Part shown: positions 45,839 to 57,564 of the stretch, in pieces | Numbering within the stretch: position 1 is the first letter of the stretch | Layout: every line of letters begins with the position of its first letter | Assembly: GCA_024707365.1 (NCBI GenBank) | Contig: JANPZV010000005.1 | Coordinates: forward strand, 310,001-374,000 | Direction: 5' to 3' | Source: Terricaulis sp. | Lineage (GTDB): Bacteria; Pseudomonadota; Alphaproteobacteria; Caulobacterales; Aquidulcibacteraceae | DNA length: 64,000 bases | Notes under the pieces: model-generated | What the model was told of the DNA's origin: nothing | The model's input: the letters and a program-made list of their open reading frames with translations, nothing else | Database searches by the model: none | Translations under genes and position numbers: made by a program

Positions 45839-46513
45839 CTAAAGAATCGAAAAGCGCAAGTCCGGCAGCCCATCGATTCCGCACGCCACCGCATCGCCGG
45901 GCACGATGGGCCCGACGCCAGCGGGCGTGCCGGAATAGATGAGATCGCCGGCGCGCAATTCCCAGGAGCGGGAGAGCGCGGCGATGATTTCCGGCACGCT
46001 CCAGATCATCTGCGCAAGATCGCCGTCTTGCTTGATCTCCCCGTTCACCGAAAGCCAGATGCGGCCCGCGAGCGGATGGGGGCCGCGCGCGATTGCGCCG
46101 ATGGGCGCAGATTGGTCAAAGGCTTTGCCAATATCCCACGGCGCGCCGGCTTTTTTCATTTCATTCTGCCGATCGCGGCGGGTGAGATCGACGCCCACGC
46201 CATAGCCGAACACGTGCGAAAGCGCCTTGGCCTCGGCAATCTCGCACCCGCTTTTGCCGATGGCGATCACCAGTTCGACCTCGAAATGCAGGTTTGACGT
46301 GTTTTGCGCGTAAGCGATGGCGGCGCCGGATTCGACCAACGCGTCGGCGGGCTTGGTGAAAAAGATTGGCGGCTCGCTTTTGGCGTCGCCGCCCATCTCG
46401 CGCACATGATCGGCGTAATTGCGGCCCACGCAGAAAATGCGGCGCACCGGAAAGCGCGCGCCCTCCCCGGCGATGGCGACGGAAACGGGCGGCGGCGGCT
46501 CAAAAGCAAACAT
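45839..46513 (-). CDS. Fumarylacetoacetate hydrolase-family protein
   Basis: 224 residues from ATG 46513. FAH fold: FCVGRNYADHVREMG, PIFFTKPADALVESG, HFEVELVIAIGKSG with the metal-binding Glu residues, GYGVGVDLTRRD, and LIYSGTPAGVGPI. Short members of this group are acylpyruvases (FAHD1-like), oxaloacetate decarboxylases or maleylpyruvate-type hydrolases; the tyrosine-pathway enzyme is longer. It is far from hpd, so no link to tyrosine is claimed. Divergent from the DUF2339 gene. Confidence 0.88.
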   Translation of the reverse strand: MFAFEPPPPVSVAIAGEGARFPVRRIFCVGRNYADHVREMGGDAKSEPPIFFTKPADALVESGAAIAYAQNTSNLHFEVELVIAIGKSGCEIAEAKALSHVFGYGVGVDLTRRDRQNEMKKAGAPWDIGKAFDQSAPIGAIARGPHPLAGRIWLSVNGEIKQDGDLAQMIWSVPEIIAALSRSWELRAGDLIYSGTPAGVGPIVPGDAVACGIDGLPDLRFSIL

Positions 46514-46633
46514 GCCCGCATTCAACACAGGTGCGCGGGCGGCGCAAACTCCCCTTTGAGGCGAACCGCGCAGGTGCAGGGGCTTGCGCCAGCGCGGCGG
46601 GCGCGGAAAGCTTCCCACGCCAAGGCGAGACTC

Positions 46634-49600
46634 ATGGAATGGATCCTCATCCTGGCGCTCGCCTTCTGGGTGTGGCGGCAGGGGCGGCGCATCGAAGCGC
46701 TGCAGCGCAGAATAGAAACGCTTGAATTGCGTGAGCCTTCGCCGGCGCAGGCGGCGGCGGACGTGCTGCTGCTGGATACGCCGCTGCCGCAAGCCTCGAA
46801 TGATGATGAGGCTTTTGAGATCGAGGAAGATGGCCCGGCCGCGCCCGCGCCTGCGGATGCGCTGATTTTAGCCGCGCCGCCGCCGCCGCGCGAAGAAGAG
46901 CCGCTGCTGCTGACTGAAGCCTTGCCAGAGCCCGCGCCGCAGCGCCGGCGCCAGCTTGAGCAATGGCTGGCGGAGAACGGGCTTGCCTGGATGGGCGGCG
47001 GCGCGTTTGCGCTGGGCGGCATCATGCTGGTGGCGATCGCCGCGCAGCAAAGCTGGTTTAGCCCGCTTGTGCGTTTGTATTGCGCGCTGGCGCTGGGCGC
47101 GGGGCTGATTGGCGCGAGCGAATGGCTCTTGCGCCGGCCCGGCGCGCACAGGCTGGCCGCCGCGTTGATCGCAGGCGCGGGCGCGGCGACATTTTACGCG
47201 ACGATCTGGGCGGGCCATGCGCTTTACGGCTTTATCGGCGCGGGCGCGGCGGTGTGGGCGCTTTTTCTGTGCGCGCTGGTGTTCATGGCGCTGGCGTTGC
47301 GGCATGGGCAGGCGCTGGCGGTGATGGCGATCTTCGCGGCGTTCATGGCGCCGGCGCTGGCGGGCGGCGCGCTGCCGGGCGTGAGCGCGCTGCTTTATCT
47401 CGGCGCTGTGGCGGCGGCGGGGTTTGCAGTGGCGGCGCTGCGGCGCTGGGCGTGGGCGGGCGTTGCAAGCTTGCTTTCGCTCTATTTCTGGTTTGCCGCA
47501 GCGATAGCGGGCGAGGATGTGCGCCAAGGCTTGGCGCTAGCCGCGTTCGCGGCGATCGGCGGGGCGGCGATGAGCTTGCGCAAACCGCGCGGCGCGGAAG
47601 AGGCCGGCGCGCTGAACTGGGCGCGGGTGCAGAAGCTTGGGCCGGCCGTGGCGATCTCGATCTCCAGCGTGGCGCTGCTTTGGGTTTGGGGCGCGGCGGC
47701 GGCTTCACCGCAAGGCGCGGTGGCGGGGCCGGCTTGGGTTGGCGCGATGCTGGTGGCGCTGGCGGCGGGCGCGGTGCGCGCGCGTTTGGCGGCGCCGGCT
47801 GTGCTGGCGGTGGCGATCGGGGCGCTGGTGGCGGGCTTCATGCTTTATCTCGGCGTGCGCAGCTACACGCTGCCGCCGAGCCTTTATCCGTTCATGCTGT
47901 TCGCCGCCGGCATTGTGGCTGCGGCGGCGATGAATGCGCGGCCGCATCGGCGCGAGCGCGCGACGCTTTCCATCGCCGGCGCGGCGGGCGCTGGCCTGCT
48001 GACGCTGCTTGCCGCATTCAGCGTGCCCGATTGGCATGGCATTGCGGCGTGGACGCCGCTGTTTCTTGGCGCCGCCGCGCTGCTGAGCTTGGCCGCTGTG
48101 CAAGCGCAAAGCGTGGCGCAGCCGCGCGCGAGCGCGGCGGTAGATGCGTGGGCGGTTGCAGGCGCGGCGCTGGCGTTTGCTGGTGTTGAATCGCTTGTGG
48201 GCGCGGAATGGCGCACGGCGGCGCATGCGGGGCTCGCGTTTGGCTTTGCGTTTGCGCTGAACGCACGCGGCTGGCGCGCGCTGGCATGGGCGGCGCTTGG
48301 CGCTGGCGCGCTGGCGCTGGCGCATGGATTTTCCGACGCGACCGTGGGCGGCGCGATGGCGGGCGGCTTGCTGCAAGCGCTGACCACGCTGGGGCTCGCG
48401 GCGGGCTTGCTGTTTGCGGCGTCGTGGATCGCTGCGAAGGCGCGCACGCCCTCTTCCATCAGCGAGGCGCTGAGCGCGGGCGCAATCATCCTGGCGCTGC
48501 TGGGCGTTTATCTGCTGCTGCGCTGGATCGCGGCGGGCGGCGCGGGCGCGCCGCTTCGATCGCTTTACGGAAGCTGCTTTGCGCGGCTGCGCGCTGATGG
48601 CCGGCGCACACATGGCGCTGGCGCGGCCACGGCAAAAACTGGGGCGCATCGGCGCCTGGCGCGGACATGTGCTGATGGCGCTGGGGGTTTTGCAAATCGC
48701 GCTGAGCAATGGGCTGATGCTCAATCCGTGGTGGGGCCCCAGCCCCGCGGCGATTGGCGGGCCGGCGCTGTTTAACGCGCTGGCGCTTGGCTTTGCGGCG
48801 CCGGCGGCTTTTGCTTTTCTTCGCAGCGCGGCGGCTTTATGCGCATCAGCGCGAACCGGCGCGCGCTTATGCGGGCGCGGGCGCGTTGATGGCGCTGGTG
48901 TGGGCGGCGCTCGAAATCCGCCGCGCGTTTCATGGCGCGGAAATGGCCGCGCATTTTGTGTTCAACACAGAGAGCGCCGCGTATGGCGTGCTGTTTCTCA
49001 GCGCGGGCGTGCTCAACGCCGCGTTCGCGCAACGCTGGCGCGGGCGCGTGGGCGCGGATTTACGCGCGATCAGCGCGGGCCTCGCCTGGGGCGCGATGGC
49101 GCTGGGCGGGCTCTTGCTGCTGCTGAGCTTGATCGGCGGCTGGGATCGCGGCGCGGGCACGGGCTTTGCGCTTGTGCTGGCGCTGCTGGCGGGCGCTGTG
49201 CTGGCGCTGACGCAAGGCGCGCTGATCAGCAAAAGCGAGAGCTTTGAAGCGCCGCGCTTTGCGGCCGCGGCGCTGGCGTGCGTGCTGGTGTGGAGCGCGG
49301 GGCATGGCGCGATCCATTGGGCGCGGCTGGGCGGGCTTGAAGGCATGGCGCATGCGCTGTGGCCGCTGGCGCTGACGCTGGCGGGCGCGGCGCGGGCGCG
49401 GCGCAGCTTGCGGCGCGATGCCTGGCGCGCATACCGGCACGATCTGCAAGCGATCTGGGCGAGCGCGGCATGGCCTGCGAGCGCGGTTGCGGCGCTGGGG
49501 CTATGGGGCTTTGCCAATCCCTGGTGGGGTTTGGGCAGCGCGGGAAATTGGGGCGCGTCGCTTGCAGCGGTGGCCCTATGCGGCGCGGGCGCGTGGATGA

Positions 49601-50007
49601 GCCTGAGCGCCGCGCGCGCGCCGCATTTGCGCAAGGCCGAATGGTTTGCGCCCGCCGCGCGCGTGGCGGCGGCGGCGCATGTGTTCGTCGCGCTGACGCT
49701 GCTGGCGCGCGCGAGCTTCCATGGCGGGGCGCTGGATGCGGGCGGGGCCGAAGGCGCGGAGCTTTGGACTTATTCGGCCATATGGGCGCTTTACGGCGCG
49801 GGTGTTTTGGCGCTGGGCGCTGTGCGTGACGATGCGGCGCTGCGCTGGTGCGGGCTGGCTTTGCTGTTTGCGACGGCGGGCAAGGTGTTTGCCTTCGACA
49901 CAGCGCGGCTTTCCGGCGTGATCCGCGCGGCTTCGCTTTTGGGCCTTGCCGCCGTGGCGATCCTCACCGCGCTGGCGATGCGGCGCCTGCGGATGCGCGC
50001 GCCTTAA
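46634..50007 (+). CDS. Large DUF2339 polytopic membrane protein, two apparent frameshifts
   Basis: About 1123 residues after correction. One N-terminal helix and a short coiled coil (RQGRRIEALQRRIETLELRE), an acidic proline-rich linker, then LEQWLAENGLAWMGGGAFALGG, the DUF2339 start, followed by some 25-30 hydrophobic helices of almost pure Ala/Gly/Leu/Trp. Breaks: an extra base near 48550 (GAP/RFDRF) and one near 48819 (AAFAF/FAARRLYAHQRE). The stop overlaps the convergent fghA stop. No function is established for the family; size and layout suggest an envelope transporter or polymer factor. Confidence 0.8.
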
Positions 50008-50846
50008 GCGGAGAGCCGCGCCGCGTGAAAGGCGATGTGCTCTTCGATGAAGCTCGCCATAAAGAAATACGAGTGATCGTAGCCTTCATGGCGGCGGAGA
50101 TTGAGCTTCGCGCCAGAGGCTTTGGCCGCCGCTTCAAGCAATTCGGGCTTGAGCTGGCCTTCGAGAAACTGATCGCCGAGGCCCTGATCGACGAGGATTT
50201 CGCCCAGCGCATTGGCGCGGCCCGCTTGCATCAGCAGCGCCGCATCATGCGCGCGCCAGCTTGTGCGATCTTCGCCGAGATAGGCGGTGAACGCCTTTTC
50301 GCCCCAGGGGCAGCGCGTGGGCGAGGCGATGGGCGCGAAGGCGGAAACGCTGACGAAGCGTTCAGGATATTTCATCGCCAGCGTCAGCGCGCCATGGCCG
50401 CCCATGGAATGTCCGAAGATGGACGCGCGCGCTTTCAGCGGAAAGGCGTGCTCCACCGTATGGATCAGATCCACGGTGATGTAGCGTTCCATCTGAAAAT
50501 GCGGCGTCCAGGGCGTTTGCGTGGCGTTGATGTAAAAGCCCGCGCCTTGGCCGAGATCGTAGGCCGGATCATCGGCGACGCCCTCGCCGCGCGGGGAGGT
50601 ATCGGGCGCAATGATGGCCACGCCATGCTTGGCCGCCGCGCCGTAAGCGCCGGCCTTGGTGGTGAAATTATCTTCCGTGCAGGTAAGGCCCGAGAGCCAG
50701 ATCAGATACGGGAACGGCCCCTCGCCCGGCGGGATGAACGCCGAAAAGCGCATGGCCGTACCGGTGGCGGCGCTTTGATGCTGCGCGTAAGTGAGCTGAC
50801 CGCCATGGACGCGATGGGCGGCGCGGGTTTCGATCAGAGCTTGCAC
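50004..50846 (-). CDS. fghA: S-formylglutathione hydrolase
   Basis: 280 residues, esterase-D family alpha/beta hydrolase that splits S-formylglutathione into formate and glutathione in formaldehyde detoxification. The nucleophile is Ser147 in GHSMGG, with Asp225 (GLGDQFLEG) and His258 (GYDHSYFF) completing the triad; LSGLTCTEDNF near the N-terminus is characteristic. No formaldehyde dehydrogenase is nearby. It is six bases from hutI on the same strand (hutI upstream), so it may be read with the hut arm. Confidence 0.95.
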   Translation of the reverse strand: MQALIETRAAHRVHGGQLTYAQHQSAATGTAMRFSAFIPPGEGPFPYLIWLSGLTCTEDNFTTKAGAYGAAAKHGVAIIAPDTSPRGEGVADDPAYDLGQGAGFYINATQTPWTPHFQMERYITVDLIHTVEHAFPLKARASIFGHSMGGHGALTLAMKYPERFVSVSAFAPIASPTRCPWGEKAFTAYLGEDRTSWRAHDAALLMQAGRANALGEILVDQGLGDQFLEGQLKPELLEAAAKASGAKLNLRRHEGYDHSYFFMASFIEEHIAFHAARLSA

Positions 50847-50852
50847 GTGTGA

Positions 50853-52076
50853 CTACGTTCCCTGCACAATTTGGCCTTTGAACACGCGTTGTTTCAAAAG
50901 CGGCGCGCCAAGCCAATAGCTGAGTTCAGATGGGTGGCTAATATTCCAGATCGCAAGATCGGCGCTTTTGCCGCGTTCGAGCGTGCCGATTTCATCCTGC
51001 AAGCCCAGCGCGCGCGCCGCTTCCCGTGTGGCGCCGGCGAGCGCTTCTTCCGGCGTGAGGCGAAACAGCGTGCACGCCATGTTGAGCGCGGCGAGCGGAC
51101 TGGCGATCGGCGATGTTCCTGGATTGCAATCACCGGCCACCGCCATGGACACGCCGGCGGCGCGGAGCTTTGCAATCGGCGGCAATTGCGTTTCGCGCAG
51201 AAAATAAAACGCGCCAGGCAAAAGCACCGCCACCGTGCCGGCGCGGGCCATGGCTTCGATGCCGGCGTCATCGAGATATTCGAGGTGATCAGCTGAAAGC
51301 GCTTTCGCGCGTGCGGCAAGCGCTGCGCCATGCTGGTTCGACAGCTGCTCAGCATGCAGCTTGAGCTCAAGCCCGTTTTCGCGCGCGGCGGCGAAGACGT
51401 AATCCACCTCTTCAGGGGTGAAACCGATATGTTCGCAGAACGCGTCCGCCGCATCAGCAAGGCCGGCGGCGGCAATCGCGGGGATCATCACTTCGGCGAC
51501 GAGCGCGACGTAAGCTGCGCGATCTTCTCTAAACTCCGGCGGCAGCGCGTGCAGCCCCAAGAACGTGCGCTTGACGCGCACGTTTGCGCGGGGGCCAAGT
51601 TCGCCCGCCGCTTCCAGCATTTTGATCTCGGTTTCGAGATCGAGGCCATAGCCGGATTTGATTTCGATGGTGGTGAGCCCTTCGCGCGTCATGCCGGCAA
51701 GGCGCTGGGCGGCGCTTTCGATCAGCGCCTCTTTCGTGGCCGCGCGCGTGGCCGCAACAGTGGAAACGATGCCGCCACCGGCGCGGGCAATTTCTTCATA
51801 GCTCTTGCCTTGCAAGCGCATCTCAAATTCGCGCGCCCGATTGCCGCCGAAGATAAGATGCGTGTGGCAATCAATCAGGCCAGGCGTGATCCAGGCGCCG
51901 TCGCAACGAACCAGTTCGTGCGCGAGCGCGGCTTTATCAACCGGCAGATCGGCGGCGTGGCCGACGAAAGCGATTTTGCCATCCTTGACGCCGACAGCGC
52001 CGCGCTCGATTGCGCCATAGGGCTTGCCCGGCGCCATGGTGGCGAGGTGCGCATCGATGTAAAGCGTATCGAACAT
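50853..52076 (-). CDS. hutI: Imidazolonepropionase
   Basis: 407 residues, amidohydrolase fold. Third step of histidine degradation: imidazolone propionate to N-formimino-glutamate. Metal ligands include His71 and His73 in [13 protein letters not shown]; later [13 protein letters not shown] and [10 protein letters not shown] are family motifs. It forms the leftward arm of the hut cluster with hutF, 27 bp apart. Complete, no frame problems. Confidence 0.96.
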   Translation of the reverse strand: MFDTLYIDAHLATMAPGKPYGAIERGAVGVKDGKIAFVGHAADLPVDKAALAHELVRCDGAWITPGLIDCHTHLIFGGNRAREFEMRLQGKSYEEIARAGGGIVSTVAATRAATKEALIESAAQRLAGMTREGLTTIEIKSGYGLDLETEIKMLEAAGELGPRANVRVKRTFLGLHALPPEFREDRAAYVALVAEVMIPAIAAAGLADAADAFCEHIGFTPEEVDYVFAAARENGLELKLHAEQLSNQHGAALAARAKALSADHLEYLDDAGIEAMARAGTVAVLLPGAFYFLRETQLPPIAKLRAAGVSMAVAGDCNPGTSPIASPLAALNMACTLFRLTPEEALAGATREAARALGLQDEIGTLERGKSADLAIWNISHPSELSYWLGAPLLKQRVFKGQIVQGT

Positions 52077-52103
52077 GGGAAAAACCTAGAGCGCGATGGC
52101 GGC

Positions 52104-53461
52104 TCAGTCATCCAACAAATGCGCCATGGTTTGGCGATAACGCGCGCGGATGGCTTCGCCCTTCACGTGCCGCCCCGCTTGCACGACCAGCGCGCCGGCC
52201 CGCCACACGCAATCGATCGCGCCGGCGCCCGCGCTGAAAATCCACGCATCAAGTGCGCGATCATGCTTGCGCGCCGCGAGCGAGACGTGATCGCGCGAGA
52301 GCGTGACGATATCGGCCGGCGCGCCGGGGCTAAGGCCGCGCGCATCGGCGCCCAGCGCTTGGGCGCCGCCCTTGTGCGCACCGTGAAACAGCGACACGCC
52401 GATCGAAGCGCCGATGGCGGGCGCGAGCACGTTGCGCGCGCGCAAAAAGAGCCGCTGGGCGTATTCCAGGCTGCGCAATTCCATCGCCGCATCGATGAGG
52501 ATGTTGGAATCCGTGCCCACGGCGAACGCGCCGTTCGCGGCAAAGAAGCGCTGCGCAGGAAAAAACCGTCGCCAAGATTGGCTTCCGTGACGGGGCAAAG
52601 CCCGGCGCAAGCGCCGGACGCGGCGAACGCATCGGTTTCCGCATCCGTGAGGTGCGTGGCGTGGATGAGGCACCAGCGGGCGTTGAGATCAGCGTTTTGC
52701 AACAGCCATTCGACTGGGCGCAAGCCCGACCAGGCGATGCAATCGTCCACCTCCTTGGTTTGCTCTGCCGCATGGATGTGGATCGGGCCGGCGCCGAGGG
52801 ATGCGGCGAAGCGGAGCTCTTCTGGCGTGACGGCGCGCAGGCTGTGCGGCGCGACGCCGATATGCGCATCGGGCAGATGCGCGATGGCTTTGCGGCTGGC
52901 TTCGTAAAGCTGCGCGAATTGATCTGGATCACAGATGAAGCGGCGCTGGCCCGGCGTTGGCGGCGCGCCGCCGAAATTGGAATGAGCGTAAAGCACCGGC
53001 AAAAGCGTGAGCGCAAGGCCGGTTTCATCGGCGGCGGCGGCGATGGCTTTGGCCATTATGGCGATGTCGGCGTAAGACGCGCCGTTTGCGTCGTGATGCA
53101 GATAGTGAAACTCACCCACGCGGGTGAAGCCGCTTTCCAGCATCTCGCAATACGCCAGCGCGGCGATGCTCGCGACATCCTCCGGCGTCAGCCGATCGAG
53201 GAAGCGGTACATCTCCACGCGCCACGTCCAGAAATTATCGTGCGCGGGGCCGCGCGTTTCGGCCAGGCCGGCCATGCCGCGCTGGAAAGCGTGCGAATGC
53301 ACGTTGGCGAGCCCCGGCAGCGCCGCGCCATAGCGTGCTTCGCCGGCGGCGGACGTGACGCCCGCGTGCACGCCATCGATCACGCCGCCTTTCAGCGTGA
53401 CGCGCACGCCGTCGGCCCAGCCTTCGGGCAGCAGCGCTGTTTCAAACCACAAACTCGTCAC
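52104..53461 (-). CDS. hutF: Formimidoylglutamate deiminase, one apparent frameshift
   Basis: 452 residues after correction. Amidohydrolase that removes ammonia from N-formimino-glutamate to give N-formylglutamate, so this organism uses the two-step HutF-HutG route instead of formiminoglutamase. Zinc motif LANVHSHAFQRG (His55, His57), then ITPEELRFAAS, HIHAAEQTKEVDDC, and GTDSNILIDAAMELR after the break. One A is missing in the run 52560-52565 on the + strand (between LGDGFF and PAQRFFAANGAF). Divergent from hutH. Confidence 0.92.
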
Positions 53462-53479
53462 GCCATACCTCTTTGGGCA

Positions 53480-53512
53480 TGTATAGACAGGACGGGCTCA
53501 CTTGTATAGACA
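53480..53512. promoter_or_regulatory. Two HutC-type operator sites
   Basis: TGTATAGACA occurs twice in the same direction, at 53480-53489 and 53503-53512, in the 86-bp gap between hutF and hutH. GTATAGAC fits the GTNTANAC pattern of HutC-type GntR regulators exactly. The second copy is part of the longer imperfect palindrome TTGTATAGACAA. HutC at the end of the rightward arm is the expected binder; urocanate is the usual inducer. Confidence 0.75.
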
Positions 53513-53547
53513 ATTGAATTCCCGCCCATCGATCAAATGAGCTTCGC

Positions 53548-55080
53548 ATGATCGTCCTCCGCCCCGGCGCTGTCACGCTTTCGCAATGGCGGGAGATTTT
53601 CCACGGCGCGCCCGCGCGATTGGAGGAAAGCGCTTTTTCCGCGATCGCGGCGAGCGCGGCGGTGGTGGAAACACTGATCGCGCGCGGCGAGCCGGTGTAC
53701 GGGGTCAACACCGGCTTTGGGAAACTCGCCTCGATCACCATCGCCGCGGCGGACCTTGCGCAATTGCAGCGCAACATCGTGCTGTCGCACGCGGCGGGCG
53801 TGGGCGCGCCGGCGCCGGTTGCGGTGGTGCGGCTGATGATGGCGCTGAAGGCGGCGAGCCTGGGGCGCGGCGCTTCGGGCGTGCGGGCCGAAACGGTGCG
53901 GATGCTGGAAGCGATGCTGGCGCGGGATGTGACGCCGGTTGTGCCGGGGCAAGGCTCGGTGGGCGCATCGGGCGATCTTGCGCCGCTGTCGCACATGGCG
54001 GCGGCGATGATCGGCGTGGGCGAGATTGATGTGGGCGGGGCGCGCCTGCCGGCGGCGGAGGCGCTGGCGCAAGCTGGGCTCTCGCCGCTGACGCTCGGGC
54101 CGAAGGAAGGGCTCGCGCTGCTGAACGGCACGCAATACTCAACCGCGCTGGCGCTGGCGGCGCTGTTCAAGTGCGAGACGCTGTTTCAAACTGCGCTGAT
54201 CACCGGCGCGCTTTCAACCGAAGCGGCGAAAGGCTCGGATGCGCCGTTTGATGCGCGCATTCACGCGCTGCGCGGGCATGCGGGGCAAGCGGCGTGCGCG
54301 GATGCGCTGCAAAAGCTGATGGAAGGCTCGGCCATTCGCGCCTCGCATTTGGAGAATGACGCGCGCGTGCAGGATCCTTATTGTTTGCGCTGCCAGCCGC
54401 AGGTGATGGGCGCGGCGTTTGATATTCTGCGCAATGTGGCGGCCACGCTTGAGGTGGAAGCCAATGGCGTGACGGATAATCCGCTGATCATCACCGAAGA
54501 TGGAAGCGCGCTTTCGGGCGGCAATTTCCACGCAGAGCCGGTGGCGTTCGCCGCCGATATTATGGCGCTGGCGATGTGCGAGATCGGCTCGCTGGCGGAG
54601 CGGCGCGTGGCGATGCTGGTGGATCCCGCACTTTCGGGGCTGCCGGCGTTCTTGACGCCGAAGCCGGGGCTGAATTCCGGCTTCATGATCCCGCAAGTCA
54701 CGGCCGCGGCGCTGGTTTCGGAAAACAAGCAGATGGCGAGCCCAGCGAGCGTGGATTCGATCCCCACCTCGGCCAATCAGGAAGATCATGTCTCCATGGC
54801 CGCGCATGGCGCGCGGCGGCTTTTGCCGATGGCGGACAACCTCACGCGCGTGCTGGCGATCGAGGCGCTGGCGGCGGCGCAGGGCTGCGATTTTCACGCG
54901 CCGCTGCGCTCAAGCGCGGCGCTGGAAAGCGCGCGCGCGGCGATCCGCGATGCGGCGCCGCATCTTGATGAGGACCGCTATTTTTATCCCGACATCGAGA
55001 ACGCCGCCGCGCTGGTGGCGAACGGCGATTTGATTAAAGCCTCGGGTGCGGCGCTGCCGACGCTTTGGCCCGCGCAATGA
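53548..55080 (+). CDS. hutH: Histidine ammonia-lyase
   Basis: 510 residues. First step: L-histidine to trans-urocanate and ammonia. The self-made MIO cofactor forms from Ala140-Ser141-Gly142 in [24 protein letters not shown] (with the catalytic Tyr) and the [13 protein letters not shown] segment are complete. hutG overlaps its stop by 4 bp. HutC-type sites lie just upstream. No frame problems. Confidence 0.97.
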   Translation: MIVLRPGAVTLSQWREIFHGAPARLEESAFSAIAASAAVVETLIARGEPVYGVNTGFGKLASITIAAADLAQLQRNIVLSHAAGVGAPAPVAVVRLMMALKAASLGRGASGVRAETVRMLEAMLARDVTPVVPGQGSVGASGDLAPLSHMAAAMIGVGEIDVGGARLPAAEALAQAGLSPLTLGPKEGLALLNGTQYSTALALAALFKCETLFQTALITGALSTEAAKGSDAPFDARIHALRGHAGQAACADALQKLMEGSAIRASHLENDARVQDPYCLRCQPQVMGAAFDILRNVAATLEVEANGVTDNPLIITEDGSALSGGNFHAEPVAFAADIMALAMCEIGSLAERRVAMLVDPALSGLPAFLTPKPGLNSGFMIPQVTAAALVSENKQMASPASVDSIPTSANQEDHVSMAAHGARRLLPMADNLTRVLAIEALAAAQGCDFHAPLRSSAALESARAAIRDAAPHLDEDRYFYPDIENAAALVANGDLIKASGAALPTLWPAQ

Positions 55081-55899
55081 GCGATTGGCTCTCCATCGCG
55101 CGCGGCGATGCGCCGCTTGTGCTTTCGATCCCGCATGCGGGGCTGGAGATACCGGGCGATGTGGAAGCGACGCTGGCCGATCGCTGGCGCGCGCGAAAAA
55201 GACGCCGATTGGCGCGTGGATGAGCTTTACGCTTTCGCCGAGACGATGGGCGCAACCATCATCAAAACCAGCATTTCGCGCACCGTGATCGACATGAACC
55301 GCGATCCTTCGGGCGCATCGCTCTATCCCGGCCAAGCCACCACAGAGCTTTGCCCCACCATCACCTTTGATGGCGAGCCGCTTTACAAAGCAGGCATGGA
55401 GCCAAGTGAGGCTGAAATCGCGCGGCGGCGCGAACGCTACCTTATCCCCTATCACGCGGCGATTGCTGAAGAATTGGCGCGTTTGCGGCGGCGGCATCAG
55501 AACGTGGTGCTGTATGACGCGCACTCGATCCGCTCACACGCGCCGATGCTGTTTGCGGGCGCATTGCCGATATTCAATATCGGCACCAATGGCGGGGTAA
55601 CCTGCGCGCCGCATTTTGAAATGGCGGCCACAGCGCGCTGCGCGGAAAGCGGCAGGGCGTTTGTGGTGAACGGGCGCTTCAAGGGCGGCTACATCACGCG
55701 CCATTTCGGCAAACCAGAAGCTGGCGTGCACGCGATCCAGATGGAGCTGGCGCTGCGGGCTTATTTCGATGAACCCGAAACGCTCACGCCCGAAACCTGG
55801 CCGCGCCCGATGGACGAGGCGCGCGCGAAGGAAACGCAAGCCACGCTGCGCGCCATTCTTTCCGATTGCATCGGCTTAGCTGAAGGAAAGCCACAATGA
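55077..55899 (+). CDS. hutG: N-formylglutamate deformylase, one apparent frameshift
   Basis: 273 residues after correction. It hydrolyses N-formylglutamate to glutamate and formate, the last step. From ATG 55077 (ATGA overlap with hutH) the sequence reads [13 protein letters not shown], then breaks near 55190-55196 by an extra base before [12 protein letters not shown]. Conserved parts follow: [31 protein letters not shown] and [14 protein letters not shown]. Its stop overlaps hutU. Pairs with HutF. Confidence 0.93.
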
Positions 55900-57560
55900 G
55901 CAGATTTGCCAATAGCCGCATCGTCCGCGCCCCGCGCGGGCTTGAGCGCACGGCCAAAAGCTGGCTCACCGAGGCGCCGCTGCGCATGCTGATGAACAAT
56001 CTCGATCCTGATGTGGCCGAGCGGCCAGATGAGCTTGTTGTCTATGGCGGGATCGGCCGCGCCGCGCGCGATTGGGACAGCTTTGACCGCATCGTCAAAG
56101 CGCTGAACGCGCTGGAAGAGAATGAGACGCTGCTGGTGCAATCGGGCAAGCCTGTGGGCGTGTTCCGCACGCATGCGGATGCGCCGCGCGTTTTGATCGC
56201 CAACTCAAACCTTGTGCCGCGCTGGGCCAATTGGGCGCATTTCAACGAATTGGATCGCAAAGGGCTCATGATGTACGGCCAGATGACGGCCGGCTCGTGG
56301 ATCTATATCGGCACGCAAGGCATCGTGCAGGGCACGTATGAAACCTTCGCCGAAATGGGCCGCCAGCATTATGGCGGCGATCTTGGCGGGCGCTGGGTGC
56401 TGACCGCCGGGCTTGGCGGCATGGGCGGGGCCCAACCGCTGGCGGCGGTGATGGCGGGCGCGTGCTGCCTTGCGGTGGAATGCCAGCCTTCGCGCATCGA
56501 GATGCGGCTGCGCACGCGCTATCTCGATGAACAAGCCAACGATCTGGATGATGCGCTGGCGCGGATTGAGAAAGCCACGCGCGAGAAGCGCGCGATCTCC
56601 ATCGGCCTGCTTGGCAACGCAGCCGATGTGTATGCCGAATTGGTCAAGCGCGGCGTGAAGCCTGATGCGGTGACCGATCAAACCTCCGCGCACGATCCGG
56701 TGAACGGCTATCTGCCGCAAGGATGGACGCTGGCGGAATGGGAAGATAAGCGCAGCGCCGATCCGGCCGCGGTTGAAAAAGCCGCGCGCGCTTCGATGGC
56801 CGTGCATGTGCGCGCGATGCTGGATTTTCACGCCATGGGCGTGCCGACCTTCGATTACGGCAACAACATCCGGCAAATGGCGATGGAAGAAGGCGTTAAG
56901 AACGCCTTCGATTTTCCGGGCTTTGTGCCTGCTTATATCCGCCCCCTCTTTTGCCGGGGCGTTGGCCCGTTCCGCTGGGCCGCGCTTTCGGGCGATCCTG
57001 AGGACATCGCCAAAACCGATGCGAAGGTGAAAGAGCTGATCCCAGGCGATGCGCATCTGCACAATTGGCTCGACATGGCGGCCGAGCGTATCGCGTTCCA
57101 AGGCTTGCCGGCGCGGATTTGCTGGGTGGGGCTGGGAGAGCGGCATCGACTGGGCCTCGCGTTCAACGAGATGGTGGCGCGCAGCGAATTGAAAGCGCCG
57201 ATCGTGATCGGGCGCGATCATTTGGATTCGGGCTCTGTGGCTTCGCCCAACCGCGAAACCGAAGCGATGCGCGATGGCTCGGATGCGGTGTCCGATTGGC
57301 CGCTTTTGAACGCCCTCCTCAACACCGCAAGCGGCGCGACATGGGTTTCGCTGCATCATGGCGGCGGCGTCGGCATGGGCTTTTCGCAGCATTCTGGCAT
57401 GGTGATCGTGGCTGACGGCAGCGCGACGGCGGCCGAGCGGCTGGGCCGGGTGCTGTGGAACGATCCGGCCACCGGCGTGATGCGCCACGCCGACGCGGGC
57501 TACGAGATCGCCATCGATTGCGCCAAACAGCATCAGCTCAATCTGCCGTTCCTGGATTAG
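55896..57560 (+). CDS. hutU: Urocanate hydratase
   Basis: 554 residues, typical length 550-560. Second step: urocanate to imidazolone propionate using bound NAD+. Signature blocks: [44 protein letters not shown] (NAD site), [25 protein letters not shown] with the conserved Cys, and [20 protein letters not shown]. Four-base overlap with hutG; hutC starts four bases after its stop, so hutH-G-U-C is one transcript. Confidence 0.97.
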   Translation: MSRFANSRIVRAPRGLERTAKSWLTEAPLRMLMNNLDPDVAERPDELVVYGGIGRAARDWDSFDRIVKALNALEENETLLVQSGKPVGVFRTHADAPRVLIANSNLVPRWANWAHFNELDRKGLMMYGQMTAGSWIYIGTQGIVQGTYETFAEMGRQHYGGDLGGRWVLTAGLGGMGGAQPLAAVMAGACCLAVECQPSRIEMRLRTRYLDEQANDLDDALARIEKATREKRAISIGLLGNAADVYAELVKRGVKPDAVTDQTSAHDPVNGYLPQGWTLAEWEDKRSADPAAVEKAARASMAVHVRAMLDFHAMGVPTFDYGNNIRQMAMEEGVKNAFDFPGFVPAYIRPLFCRGVGPFRWAALSGDPEDIAKTDAKVKELIPGDAHLHNWLDMAAERIAFQGLPARICWVGLGERHRLGLAFNEMVARSELKAPIVIGRDHLDSGSVASPNRETEAMRDGSDAVSDWPLLNALLNTASGATWVSLHHGGGVGMGFSQHSGMVIVADGSATAAERLGRVLWNDPATGVMRHADAGYEIAIDCAKQHQLNLPFLD

Positions 57561-57564
57561 CCCC

